Of a stretch of DNA of 64,000 bases, positions 26,687 to 35,376 are shown in pieces. The stretch covers positions 38,568 to 102,567 of the forward strand of contig JAUIHS010000017.1 of the NCBI GenBank assembly GCA_030432255.1, written 5' to 3'. This stretch comes from Phycisphaerae bacterium (lineage in GTDB: Bacteria > Planctomycetota > Phycisphaerae > Phycisphaerales > UBA1924). The position numbers and the translations under genes are program-made. The first letter of the stretch is position 1. The number at the start of each line of letters is the position of its first letter. The notes beneath the pieces were generated by a model, which was not told the DNA's origin, made no database searches, and saw only the letters and a program-made list of their open reading frames with translations.

Positions 26687-28903
26687 TCAGATCCCGGGAC
26701 CCCTGACCGCGCTCCCCTCGAACACCCGCTCCGGCGTCAGCGGAATCACCGCGCATCCCGTTGGGTCACTCAGCGCAGACGCCACCGCATTCGCGATGGC
26801 CGGCGCCGGGCCATCCATCGGCAGTTCGCCGATCCCCTTCGCCCCCTGCGCACCATGTGGGTACGGATTCTCTTCAAAGACGACCTGGATCCGAGGCACA
26901 TCATCGCTCGTCGGGATGATGTAGTTGGTCAACTGGTTGTTGGCCATCGCTCCCTCATCGAAGTGGCACTCCTCGTACAGCGCCCAACCGATCGCCTGCA
27001 CCACGCCACCCTGGATCTGTCCCGCGGCGAGCGTCGGGTGCAGGACCTTGCCGACCTCCTGCAATGCCAGGAAATCGCGGACATGAACGTGGCCCGTCCG
27101 CGTGTCCACTTCAACATCTGCGAGGTAGTTCGCCCACGCAAATGTGCCATAGGCGTCGCCGCGATAGGTCTCGTTGTTCCACTTCTTTCCCGGCGGGCGC
27201 TCGTACTGTGACTGCACTCGCAACTCCTCACCCGGATGCGCTGCATACCAGTCGATGACGGCCGAGCGCACGTCGCTCCCCGCGGCGTCGTTCGGGAGGT
27301 CAAGCTCATCACGCAGCAGATCCGCCGCTCGCTCGACGAGGCGACCTACCACCATGGTGGTACGAGAAGCGACTGTCGGCCCGCTGTTCGGAACCCGACC
27401 TGTATCGGGTGCCGCGACCACCACGTGCTCCGGGTCATAGCCCAGTCGATCCGCGACGATCTTCGTGAACACCGTCTGTGTGCCCTGTCCGATCTCGGTA
27501 TTCGCGCTCAGCACCTCGATCACACCATCCGGTCTGGCCAGCATGCCCAGCTTCGACTTGAGTTCATCCTCTCCCGAGCCTGTGAAGCCCGCTCCGTGGT
27601 AGAAGGACGCCAGCCCCACGCCGCGGCGGAGGTAGGGGTGTTCCGCGTTGAATGCCTCGTGTGCTGAGCGACGCTTCGCAAATTCGAACTGCTCGACCGC
27701 TCGGTCCAGCAGTCGCACACGGTCCACGCCATCGTCAATCACCTGCCCCGTTGACGTCGTATGCCCGTCACGGATCAGGTTGCGACGTCGCAGTTCGACG
27801 GGGTCGATGCCCAGTTTCGCGGCGATCACATCCATGTGCCGCTCTAGGGCGAACAGGGTCTGCGGTGCACCGAAGCCGCGGAATGCCCCGTACGGCACAC
27901 TGTTCGACAGCATGGCCCGCCCGTTGATCTGCACGTTGTCGCAGTGGTACGGACCACCTGCATGAATGATGCCGCGACTGAGCACCACCGGCGACAGGGT
28001 GACGTAAGCGCCGGCGTCGAGGATGACCTCGATCTCCTGTGCCACCAGCCGGCCATCGGCATCGACTCCCGTGCGGTGCCGCACGAGTGACGGATGGCGC
28101 TTGGTCGTCGCGGCCATGTCTTCGCCCCGGTCATACACCATCCTGACGTGCCGGCCTCCCGCCTTGATGGACAGAAGTGCGGCATGCAGGGCGATGATGG
28201 ACGGATAATCCTCCTTGCCACCGAACCCGCCGCCGGTGGGGGTCTGGATGACGCGCACGTGCGCCGCATCGCGCTCAAGCCCGTGGGTCAGTGCATTCGA
28301 CACGTAGTAGGGGCATTGCATCGACCCCTGCACGCACACGACATCGCCGTCGAGCCAGGCGATCATCCCCTGGTTCTCGAGGTACACATGTTCCTGCGCA
28401 CCTGTTTCGTACTCACCCTCAATGACATGCGCCGCATCCGCCAGCGCCCGCAGGACATTCCCCTTCTCGATCCGCAGTGCGGAGAGCACGTTGGGTCCAT
28501 CACCGACGTCCGCCTGTACCTGTGCTTTCGAGGGCTTGACGCGGTAGTCAAGAAGAGCGGGAAGTTCGTCGACCTCGATCTCAACGGCGCGCACCGCGCG
28601 ACGGAGCGCCTCGCGATCCGGATGGGCAAGCAGAACAACGGCTTCGTGGCGATGACGGGTCTCGTCCGCCGCGAGAATGGGTTGGTCCAACTGGATCAGC
28701 CGCACCTGATTCGCGGGCACATCGCGGTGATCCACGATGACGAACTCGGACCAGTCGATCTCATTTCCGAACCGGATGTTCCTGATGCGTCCCCGCGCTG
28801 CGGGCGAGCGCACGGTCATTCCCCAGAGTGCATCACCAATCGGAAGGTCATCGACATAGCGTTCCGTTCCGGTGAGTTTGGCATTCCCTTCAAGTCTGAG
28901 CAT
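26687..28903 (-). CDS. Xanthine dehydrogenase-family molybdopterin-binding subunit
   Basis: The large molybdenum subunit (738 residues) of an XDH/aldehyde-oxidase-type hydroxylase. It starts directly with the a/b hammerhead domain (LEGNAKLTGTERYVDDL). Pterin-binding stretches are TPTGGGFGGKED, NSVPYGAFRGFGAPQ and TEIGQGTQTVFTKI; GAQGAKGIGELP near the C-terminus carries the catalytic Glu. Such enzymes hydroxylate purines or other N-heterocycles. The [2Fe-2S] and FAD subunits normally encoded alongside are absent from both flanks, so partners must be elsewhere. It ends 67 bases from tRNA-Ile on the opposite strand. Substrate cannot be fixed from sequence; purines are suggested only by the nearby NCS2 permease. 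Confidence 0.9.
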   Translation of the reverse strand: MLRLEGNAKLTGTERYVDDLPIGDALWGMTVRSPAARGRIRNIRFGNEIDWSEFVIVDHRDVPANQVRLIQLDQPILAADETRHRHEAVVLLAHPDREALRRAVRAVEIEVDELPALLDYRVKPSKAQVQADVGDGPNVLSALRIEKGNVLRALADAAHVIEGEYETGAQEHVYLENQGMIAWLDGDVVCVQGSMQCPYYVSNALTHGLERDAAHVRVIQTPTGGGFGGKEDYPSIIALHAALLSIKAGGRHVRMVYDRGEDMAATTKRHPSLVRHRTGVDADGRLVAQEIEVILDAGAYVTLSPVVLSRGIIHAGGPYHCDNVQINGRAMLSNSVPYGAFRGFGAPQTLFALERHMDVIAAKLGIDPVELRRRNLIRDGHTTSTGQVIDDGVDRVRLLDRAVEQFEFAKRRSAHEAFNAEHPYLRRGVGLASFYHGAGFTGSGEDELKSKLGMLARPDGVIEVLSANTEIGQGTQTVFTKIVADRLGYDPEHVVVAAPDTGRVPNSGPTVASRTTMVVGRLVERAADLLRDELDLPNDAAGSDVRSAVIDWYAAHPGEELRVQSQYERPPGKKWNNETYRGDAYGTFAWANYLADVEVDTRTGHVHVRDFLALQEVGKVLHPTLAAGQIQGGVVQAIGWALYEECHFDEGAMANNQLTNYIIPTSDDVPRIQVVFEENPYPHGAQGAKGIGELPMDGPAPAIANAVASALSDPTGCAVIPLTPERVFEGSAVRGPGI

Positions 28904-28971
28904 GGAGCCATTCTAGTCCACTCTGGCAGTGCGCAGTGGCAGAGTCTGACCCGGATGAGACAAGGCGAACG

Positions 28972-31332
28972 CTAGAACCCAACCCCGAACCCACAATCTG
29001 CTCCCCAGAACTCCAGCACGGCATTCAGGTCATCAAAATCCACTGCGCCGTCGTCCGTCACATCGCCCTGGAAACCGAAAGGCGAGGCCTCGCCCCACTG
29101 ACTCAGCACCAGTTCCAGGTCGTGGAAGTTCACGAGGCCGTCGCAGTTCGCATCGCCCTCACACGCCACCAGGCCGTCCACCAGCGCGATCGTGCCCGCC
29201 CCGACCAGGTCGGTGATGGCGATGGTCATCGCCTCGCTGTCAACCTCAATCGTTCCCGTCAGGCCCGCAAGCATGACCGACGCGGGAAGGCCGCCGCGAT
29301 CGGATGCGTCGATGACCACGGTCGCTCCGCCCTCCAGCGCCTGCACGTGCATCTCCATCCGGTTCGCCCCGCCGGACTCCATCACGCACAGATCCATGAG
29401 ATACAACTGATCCAGGTGCATCGACCGATACCCGCGCAGATCAAACGCCGCACGGTGATGCGTCAGGCCATCCGGTGGCATCGAGCGCAGAAAGACCAGT
29501 GGGTTCGTGAAGACCTTGGCCGTGCCGTCTGCCGCGTACACCTCCGCGCGGACGAACGAGGTCTCCCCCGACGGCAGTGATATCGTTATCGGCACACTGA
29601 CACTCGTGTTCGAAGCAACAAGCGTCGTGGATGGAACCCCGGACTCGATCACACGGACCTGGTCACCGACCTCGAGACCGGCCACTGTCGTGGTGACATC
29701 AACACTGGTCCGATCGGTGATGATGATCGTTCCCATGTGCCAGCCTTCCGGCGTCGCGTGGTCGGCTGAGCCGTCGAAGAGCGTCAGGTCACCGAAGAAT
29801 GCCCGGCCCCGCCGCAATGCTTCGAGCAGCGATGCGTGGGTCGCATCCGGCGCGAGGATCCAGGTCACGAAGTTGTTGGCGCTCATCCGCCAGTTGTCGG
29901 GTGTGCCACCGTGGGTATCCGAGACACCATTCCCGAGTATGGGAACTCCGGCGCCGAGCAGTTCGTCCCACAGCCACAGGAAGGCGTCCAGGTCCAGTCC
30001 GCGCTGGCGGTACCCGACCTCGATGATGTCCGCACCCCACGCCCGCGTCGCGACCAGCAGGTTTCGCTGCTCGATCGGATCCGGAATCGGCAGCAGTTCA
30101 TTGCTCGTCCCGAAAGCATGGTTGTATGAAACCAGCGCACCTGCCTCATGCGCCCGTTGCACCGTGTATCGCGCCGAGTAGTTGATCAGCGCCTTGGTGT
30201 TCTCAACGTAACCCGTTGCGTCCGCATATCCGGAGGCAGCAATCAGGGTCGGGTAGTCAATCTCCGGAATCACATCTCCGTAGATGTTCAGGTGTTCGTA
30301 GTACGAGATCTCGACACCCTGGTGCTGCATCACCTCCGGATGTGCCTGGGCCAGGGCATCCATCCTGTCGCGCTGCCACACCATCAGTTCATCGCTGTTC
30401 AGATCGTGAGAGAAATGCAGATCATCGATGCACACCGATGCCGTACCGCCCTGGCGCGCCCGGATCCCGAAGGTGATGTCGAAGACGTTGTTGTCCGTTC
30501 CATCGATGAACGGGAACCCGGCCGATGCGTCCGCTGTCAGGTCCAGCACCAGCGGTGTCCATGCGCCGACCGGAGCCGCCACCGGAACCCGATACACCGG
30601 ACCCTCCCGGACGGGGCTCGACAGGGCCGGATCTGTCGTGTACTCCAGCACGTACTGGCCGAAGGGCAACTGCGCGTTCGGCGCGTGCTGCGACAGCGTG
30701 AAACGCATGACAAAGTGGGCATCGGATGACTGCGACAACGGATGCAGGGCCAGTTCACACGTCACGTTCGAGGCCAGCGCACGCGTGAAGCGCCGCCGTG
30801 CTGCATCCAGTCGCCACGTGGCTTCCGTGAACGTCTGCGAGCCTGACATCGCCTCGATTCGCATGCTCGCCGCGCCCGCGAAGGGCGGGGGCGTCGTCAC
30901 GAACACCGCCGAAGAGGCATCCGCCGTCGGCGCTGCCGCGGACTCCACCGCCTTGACACCCGTCTCCCGGCTGTCGGAAATCGACCAGGTCTCGTTGGCG
31001 TTCAGCGTCTCTGTCCAGTCGTCGAAACCGAAGGACGTCGCATACTTGTACGCGGCGATGCGCCAGTCGTGATCCGTCCACCAGATCACGTCAGTGCCCG
31101 TCTCCGAGGCTGCGTGCGTCTGAGAGTCCATGCTCCCGGACCCCTCGCTCAGCGCACCATGCACGTGCATCTGAACTGAGAACGGAATCTCCACACCCCG
31201 GGCTCCACACTCCACGTTCTCATTCTCCGTTGGCATGTGCGCGTGCCCGGGATGCGCGGCGACGGGCGCCTGAAGCACCAGGGTGGCGATCAGGCAGGCG
31301 ATCGAATGAGAACAACAGCGGACGTACTGCAA
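28972..31332 (-). CDS. Secreted PHP-type metallohydrolase-like protein with dockerin-like tail
   Basis: A large exported protein (786 residues from the TTG at 31332). The TTG is preferred: it gives a compact signal peptide (LQYVRCCSHSIACLIATLVL ending VAAHPGHA) with GGGAG just upstream, whereas the ATG at 31431 adds 33 unlikely residues. His/Asp motifs of the PHP fold occur in order: MHVHG, WWTDHD, later SYNHAFG, GNGVSDTHGG. A beta-sandwich insertion lies between the first and second halves. The C-terminus is dockerin-like (GDANCDGLVNFHDLELVL, GDVTDDGAVDFDDLNAVL). PHP enzymes are metal-dependent phosphoesterases; secreted versions are poorly characterised. Start codon uncertain. Confidence 0.8.
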   Translation of the reverse strand: MQYVRCCSHSIACLIATLVLQAPVAAHPGHAHMPTENENVECGARGVEIPFSVQMHVHGALSEGSGSMDSQTHAASETGTDVIWWTDHDWRIAAYKYATSFGFDDWTETLNANETWSISDSRETGVKAVESAAAPTADASSAVFVTTPPPFAGAASMRIEAMSGSQTFTEATWRLDAARRRFTRALASNVTCELALHPLSQSSDAHFVMRFTLSQHAPNAQLPFGQYVLEYTTDPALSSPVREGPVYRVPVAAPVGAWTPLVLDLTADASAGFPFIDGTDNNVFDITFGIRARQGGTASVCIDDLHFSHDLNSDELMVWQRDRMDALAQAHPEVMQHQGVEISYYEHLNIYGDVIPEIDYPTLIAASGYADATGYVENTKALINYSARYTVQRAHEAGALVSYNHAFGTSNELLPIPDPIEQRNLLVATRAWGADIIEVGYRQRGLDLDAFLWLWDELLGAGVPILGNGVSDTHGGTPDNWRMSANNFVTWILAPDATHASLLEALRRGRAFFGDLTLFDGSADHATPEGWHMGTIIITDRTSVDVTTTVAGLEVGDQVRVIESGVPSTTLVASNTSVSVPITISLPSGETSFVRAEVYAADGTAKVFTNPLVFLRSMPPDGLTHHRAAFDLRGYRSMHLDQLYLMDLCVMESGGANRMEMHVQALEGGATVVIDASDRGGLPASVMLAGLTGTIEVDSEAMTIAITDLVGAGTIALVDGLVACEGDANCDGLVNFHDLELVLSQWGEASPFGFQGDVTDDGAVDFDDLNAVLEFWGADCGFGVGF

Positions 31333-31455
31333 CAGACTCCCTCGCGGCGATGGAAAGCGGCTGACTGAACATGCTATCGGTGAATTGTTGAGTCGAAACC
31401 CCGAACATGACCAAATCCGCGATCCCCGCACCCAAACCCCTCCGCTATCTCCGGA

Positions 31456-33885
31456 TCACCCCTCTTCGACGGTCTGCCGGTCCCGAACGCCATTCCCCGC
31501 CACATCAACCCGTTCCACCGGAAGACGTGCCCGGAGGTAGAACCCGCTCGGGTCATATGACGTTTCGCAATCACCGCCAAGATCATGCTCGATGAAGCCG
31601 CGAATCAGTCCCGAGCCCTGGCCGAGTTGCCTTGGTTCCGTGACCGTCGGGCCTCCGCGCTCGATCCACTCCAACTCGATCGTCCGATCGCCATCCGGAT
31701 GCCAGTGCACCAGCACCTCCCCCGTGGCGACGGACAGCGCACCATGCTTGACTGCGTTGGTCGTCAACTCGTGGATCGCCATGCACAGTGGAGAGATGGC
31801 CTTCGCGGCGAAGACGACCGGTTCTCCCTCAAGCCTGACCTGTGCGATGTGCGGGGCCATGATCGCTTTGAGCAGGTGCTCGAGATCCGTACCCTTCCAG
31901 TCAGCCTGTGCGAGGGTCTCATGTGTTCGCGCAAGCGTGTGAATGCGCCCTTCGAAGGCCCTCGCGAATTCGTCCATCGATGCCGCGGTCTGGCGCGTCA
32001 TCTGGCTGAGTGCAAGGACCACCCCAAGGTTGTTCCGCACTCGGTGATCCAGCTCGCGCATCAGGCGCGCCTGCCTCGCCTCGCCGCGAATGCCCTCAAT
32101 CACGCGCCCGGCGAGATCCGCGAAGAACTCGAGATGCCGCAGCGTATCCGCATCGGGGCGCCTCCCGTCAACCGGATCATTGATGGAAATGGCGCCGACC
32201 ACCTCTCCGCCCGGTCGCCGCAATGGGACATACGCCAGGTCCGTCGGCTGCCAGTCGCCAACGAGCGGGAGCGACTCGTCCGAGGCGAACATCCGATCCG
32301 TGTGCAGGAGGTCCCACGCCTCGGGCACGAGGTACGAACGACTGATGCGGAACCGCTCAAACGGCTTGCCGTACATCTCCATCCGTCGGGAGCGATCAGG
32401 GCGATTCTGCTCGAAGTGGGCGACGGCGTCCGGATCCATGCCGCGAGTCGCCACGACGGTTGCCTTCCAGTCCTCGAAGAGCGAGACCGTGACGCGCCGC
32501 CAACCGGCGCCACAGACGCCATCGGCAATGTGTTCAATCGCCTCCGCCTCGTTCGTTGCCGCCAGCACCAGGTCCGCGGTCTGAAGCAGATGTGCAAGGT
32601 TCCGTCGTGCAGCCTCGCGACCTTCCTCAGCCTGCTTTCGCGGCGTGATATCCGTCGACGTTCCGGCTATGAACTCGACTTCACCATTGTCGTCCCGGAC
32701 CGCAACGGCCCGCTCGGAGATCCATCGGAATTCGCCATCCGGGCGCAGGATCCGATACTCGTACTCGTGGTGCCCCGCAGATTCGAGGTGACTCATGCGT
32801 TCCAGAATATGGGTCCGGTCTTCCGGATGCACCGACGAAATCCACGAACTGCGATCGCTGCACAGCTCCGCTACCGAGCGTCCCCAGATCCGCTCATACG
32901 CATGGTTCGCATAGATGGTCTCTCCGTTGGGAAGATCGAGCCAGAAGACCTGTGAGATGTTGTCCGCAACCATGCCGAAGCGGCGCTCGCTCTGAACAAG
33001 GTCCGACTCCGCCTGGCGCTCGGCGGTCACATCCTCCGTGATTGCCAGCAGGCGACCGACGTCACCGGTCTCATCCCGGATCGGAATGATCCGAGCACGG
33101 TATCGAGATGCCGCAGTCGCTCCCGCGCGAGACTGCCGGAACTCGACCGTCTGTGGTACGCCCTCGGTCGCGCCGGCCAGGGCTGCGCGAATACGTTCAA
33201 GGTGCGCCGAATCCACGAAGGCCAGAAACTCGACACCCACGAGTCCCTCGGCCGATCCCTCGCCGCAACGCTGGTATCCTGCGCGGTTCGCTGTAAGGAA
33301 GCGTCCTTCCCTGTCCAGTTCCGCGATGCCGATCGGGACCTTGTCCAGTACGCGCCGGTAACGACTCTCGCTGTCAACCAGTTCGGCCCGCATGTTCCAC
33401 GAGTCCGTGATGTCCTGACACGTCCCCACGAAGTACCGGCGTTGACCCCGCTCGCCGCACACTTCCCACGCCGTGTTGTGAAGCCAGCGCACCTCGCCGT
33501 CTCTGCGAACGATACGGAAGATCCGGTCATACTGGCCGTCCGATCGCAGTTCCTTCGCGGCGTCCTGCATCGATGAGCGGTCATCCGGGTGCACGCGTTC
33601 AGCCCACAGATTCCGATTCTCGAGCAGTTCGTCGAGCGTGATCTCCCACAGCGATTCGTACGCCGGGCTCACCCACAGGTCCCGCTCCGTCTCTCCATCG
33701 GCAATCCAGAAGGCGTGGCTCGACGGCGAAATGACGCGCCTGAACTCATCAAGGGCATGCTCGCGACGCCGACGGGCAATCCAGAAGCACAGCCACACCA
33801 GCAGGACCACCAGGGCGCCAAGGACAGCCATCTCCACATCCTCAATGGCGGTCATCGCGGGCATCGAAGCGGGAGTCATGACCAT
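31456..33885 (-). CDS. HWE-family sensor histidine kinase (PAS-PAS-PAS-GAF-HWE)
   Basis: A membrane-anchored sensor kinase of about 809 residues. One transmembrane helix (MAVLGALVVLLVWLCFWI) is followed by three PAS/PAC units (each ending in DIT or DVT: GTCQDITDS, ITEDVTAERQ, GTSTDITPRK), a GAF-like domain with RISRSYLVPE and LEFFADLAGRVIE, and the kinase core. The phospho-acceptor is in LMRELDHRVRNNLG, and DWKGTDLEHLL plus LEWIERGGP give the W and E of the HWE class. An N box with ELTTNAVKHGAL is present. No response regulator is adjacent. The ATG at 33885 is one choice; a TTG at 33909 is possible. Confidence 0.9.
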   Translation of the reverse strand: MVMTPASMPAMTAIEDVEMAVLGALVVLLVWLCFWIARRRREHALDEFRRVISPSSHAFWIADGETERDLWVSPAYESLWEITLDELLENRNLWAERVHPDDRSSMQDAAKELRSDGQYDRIFRIVRRDGEVRWLHNTAWEVCGERGQRRYFVGTCQDITDSWNMRAELVDSESRYRRVLDKVPIGIAELDREGRFLTANRAGYQRCGEGSAEGLVGVEFLAFVDSAHLERIRAALAGATEGVPQTVEFRQSRAGATAASRYRARIIPIRDETGDVGRLLAITEDVTAERQAESDLVQSERRFGMVADNISQVFWLDLPNGETIYANHAYERIWGRSVAELCSDRSSWISSVHPEDRTHILERMSHLESAGHHEYEYRILRPDGEFRWISERAVAVRDDNGEVEFIAGTSTDITPRKQAEEGREAARRNLAHLLQTADLVLAATNEAEAIEHIADGVCGAGWRRVTVSLFEDWKATVVATRGMDPDAVAHFEQNRPDRSRRMEMYGKPFERFRISRSYLVPEAWDLLHTDRMFASDESLPLVGDWQPTDLAYVPLRRPGGEVVGAISINDPVDGRRPDADTLRHLEFFADLAGRVIEGIRGEARQARLMRELDHRVRNNLGVVLALSQMTRQTAASMDEFARAFEGRIHTLARTHETLAQADWKGTDLEHLLKAIMAPHIAQVRLEGEPVVFAAKAISPLCMAIHELTTNAVKHGALSVATGEVLVHWHPDGDRTIELEWIERGGPTVTEPRQLGQGSGLIRGFIEHDLGGDCETSYDPSGFYLRARLPVERVDVAGNGVRDRQTVEEG

Positions 33886-33943
33886 CGCGTGCCAATTCCC
33901 AGTCAACAACCCCCAGCAACTCTCTCCGGCGGAGTTCGCCCCC

Positions 33944-33950
33944 TATCATA
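33944..33950. promoter_or_regulatory. Overlapping divergent -10 boxes
   Basis: The palindrome CTATCATAG gives TATCAT on the plus strand (33944-33949) for the S41-like gene and TATGAT on the minus strand (33950-33945) for the histidine kinase gene, whose starts lie 33 and about 60 bases away. No good -35 boxes were found. Confidence 0.35.
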
Positions 33951-33982
33951 GCGAGAGACGACCCCTCACCGACGGAGTTCTC

Positions 33983-35323
33983 ATGTTCCGGATGATCGCC
34001 CACGCATGTGCGTGTCTCGCACTGGCAACCCTCAGCAGCCCCGCCACCGCCCAAGTGCCGCACATCATTGAGACGATCCCCGCGGATGGCGACTTTGATG
34101 TCAGCGCCGAACTCACCGAGATTCGGGTCACATTCGACCAGGACATGGACCCATGGGGTTTCTCATTCGTCGGCGGCGGACCGCACTTTCCCCAGACCAC
34201 CGAGGGACCGCGCTGGGAGACCCCGCGCACAGCCGTGCTGCCCGTCACACTCCGGTCCGGCTGGTACTACGAGGTCGGCTTCAATGAACCGCCCTTCACG
34301 AACTTCCGAAGCACGCTCGATGACGCCGCGGCTCCCCTTCGCATCCACTTCTGCACATCGGTCGACGAGAACGACCCGCGTCGGCTTCATCCTGAACAGA
34401 ACAAGGCAGCCATCGAGCGTCTCCGCCTCGCGATCGACATGGCCTACAGCTATCGCGACCGCCTCGACCTCGACTGGGACGGATTGCTGGACGAGCATCG
34501 CGATTCGCTTGTCAATGCACCTATTGCCGAGGCGTTCGCCAAGCGCGTCGCCAACATGCTGACCTGTGCTGAAGACCCGCACATATCGCTCGCCACCCCC
34601 AACATGAGTTTCGGAACCGGGGGGCGCGAAGTGACCGGCAACTTCGACTTCAACGGTCTCCTCGCGGCCATGCCCATGCTCAAACGTGGGAACACGATCG
34701 CCGCGGGTCGGCTCACTGAAGACATCGGCTACATTCTCATCACCACATGGTCGATCAACGATCAGGTCATCGAGTCTCTCTACGATGTGCTCGAGGAACT
34801 GATCGATTCACCTGGCCTCATCATCGATGTCCGGCCCAACGGCGGCGGAGATGAACTCAAGGCCCAGGCATTTGCGTCCTGCTTCCTGGTTGAAGAGACG
34901 CCCTACGCCACGCACGTCTGGCGCAATCCGGAACTGGAGGAAGGCTGGAGCGGCGTCGTGACGCGCGTGCTCGTCCCGGATGACGATGCGCCCATCTACG
35001 ACGGCAAGGTCGTTGTTCTCATGGGGCCGCACTGCATGTCCAGCAACGAAGCCTTCCTGATGATGATGCGTCAAGTCCCCGACAGTGTGCTCATCGGGAC
35101 CAATTCCTACGGCTCGTCCGGCAACCCCAAGCCCTTCGACCTGCTCAACGGCGTCACCATCAACCTGCCGTCATGGAAGGCCATGACGCTTGAGGGCGAG
35201 GCCTTCGAGGGCATCGGCATCAAGCCCGACATCACCGTTGAAGCCACGCGCGAGGAGATCCGCTGGCAGGATCCGCTCCTCCAGAAAGCAAGAGAAGTCA
35301 TCGAGGCCGCGATCACACCCTGA
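33983..35323 (+). CDS. Secreted S41-family peptidase with N-terminal Ig-like domain
   Basis: A 446-residue exported protein. The signal peptide is MFRMIAHACACLALATLSSP. An Ig-like domain of the Big_5 type (IIETIPADGDFDVSAELTEI, VTFDQDMDP) precedes an S41 tail-specific-protease-like domain: ITTWSINDQVIESLYDVLEE, IIDVRPNGGGDE, VVLMGPHCMSSNEAFLMMM (nucleophile Ser) and GIGIKPDITVE. The loop that usually holds the general-base Lys reads SYGSSGNPKPF, so the catalytic base differs from CtpA and fits the tricorn or IRBP-like branch. It is divergent from the histidine kinase gene. The substrate is unknown. Confidence 0.85.
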   Translation: MFRMIAHACACLALATLSSPATAQVPHIIETIPADGDFDVSAELTEIRVTFDQDMDPWGFSFVGGGPHFPQTTEGPRWETPRTAVLPVTLRSGWYYEVGFNEPPFTNFRSTLDDAAAPLRIHFCTSVDENDPRRLHPEQNKAAIERLRLAIDMAYSYRDRLDLDWDGLLDEHRDSLVNAPIAEAFAKRVANMLTCAEDPHISLATPNMSFGTGGREVTGNFDFNGLLAAMPMLKRGNTIAAGRLTEDIGYILITTWSINDQVIESLYDVLEELIDSPGLIIDVRPNGGGDELKAQAFASCFLVEETPYATHVWRNPELEEGWSGVVTRVLVPDDDAPIYDGKVVVLMGPHCMSSNEAFLMMMRQVPDSVLIGTNSYGSSGNPKPFDLLNGVTINLPSWKAMTLEGEAFEGIGIKPDITVEATREEIRWQDPLLQKAREVIEAAITP

Positions 35324-35324
35324 C

Positions 35325-35362
35325 TTCCCCTCGCTCCCCGCTCCCCGCACCGCACTCCCTCC
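35325..35362 (+). repeat. One-armed heptamer array upstream of the permease gene
   Basis: After the stop of the S41-like gene comes a run with a 7-base period: CGCTCCC, CGCTCCC, CGCACCG, then CACTCCC. No second arm is evident. It lies immediately before the permease -10 box. Confidence 0.6.
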
Positions 35363-35364
35363 CG

Positions 35365-35370
35365 TACAAT
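35365..35370 (+). promoter_or_regulatory. TACAAT -10 box, probable leaderless start
   Basis: TACAAT ends six bases before the ATG of the permease at 35377, so transcription should begin at or next to the start codon. No Shine-Dalgarno sequence is seen. Confidence 0.5.
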
Positions 35371-35376
35371 CCCCCC

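Noticed and set aside
28094..28975. Plus-strand frame of 293 codons
   Set aside because: Antisense to the molybdopterin subunit with conserved motifs; composition is that of a shadow.
33638..33982. Longer start of the S41-like gene
   Set aside because: The added 115 residues overlap the histidine kinase gene and lack a signal peptide; the ATG at 33983 opens a clear signal peptide.
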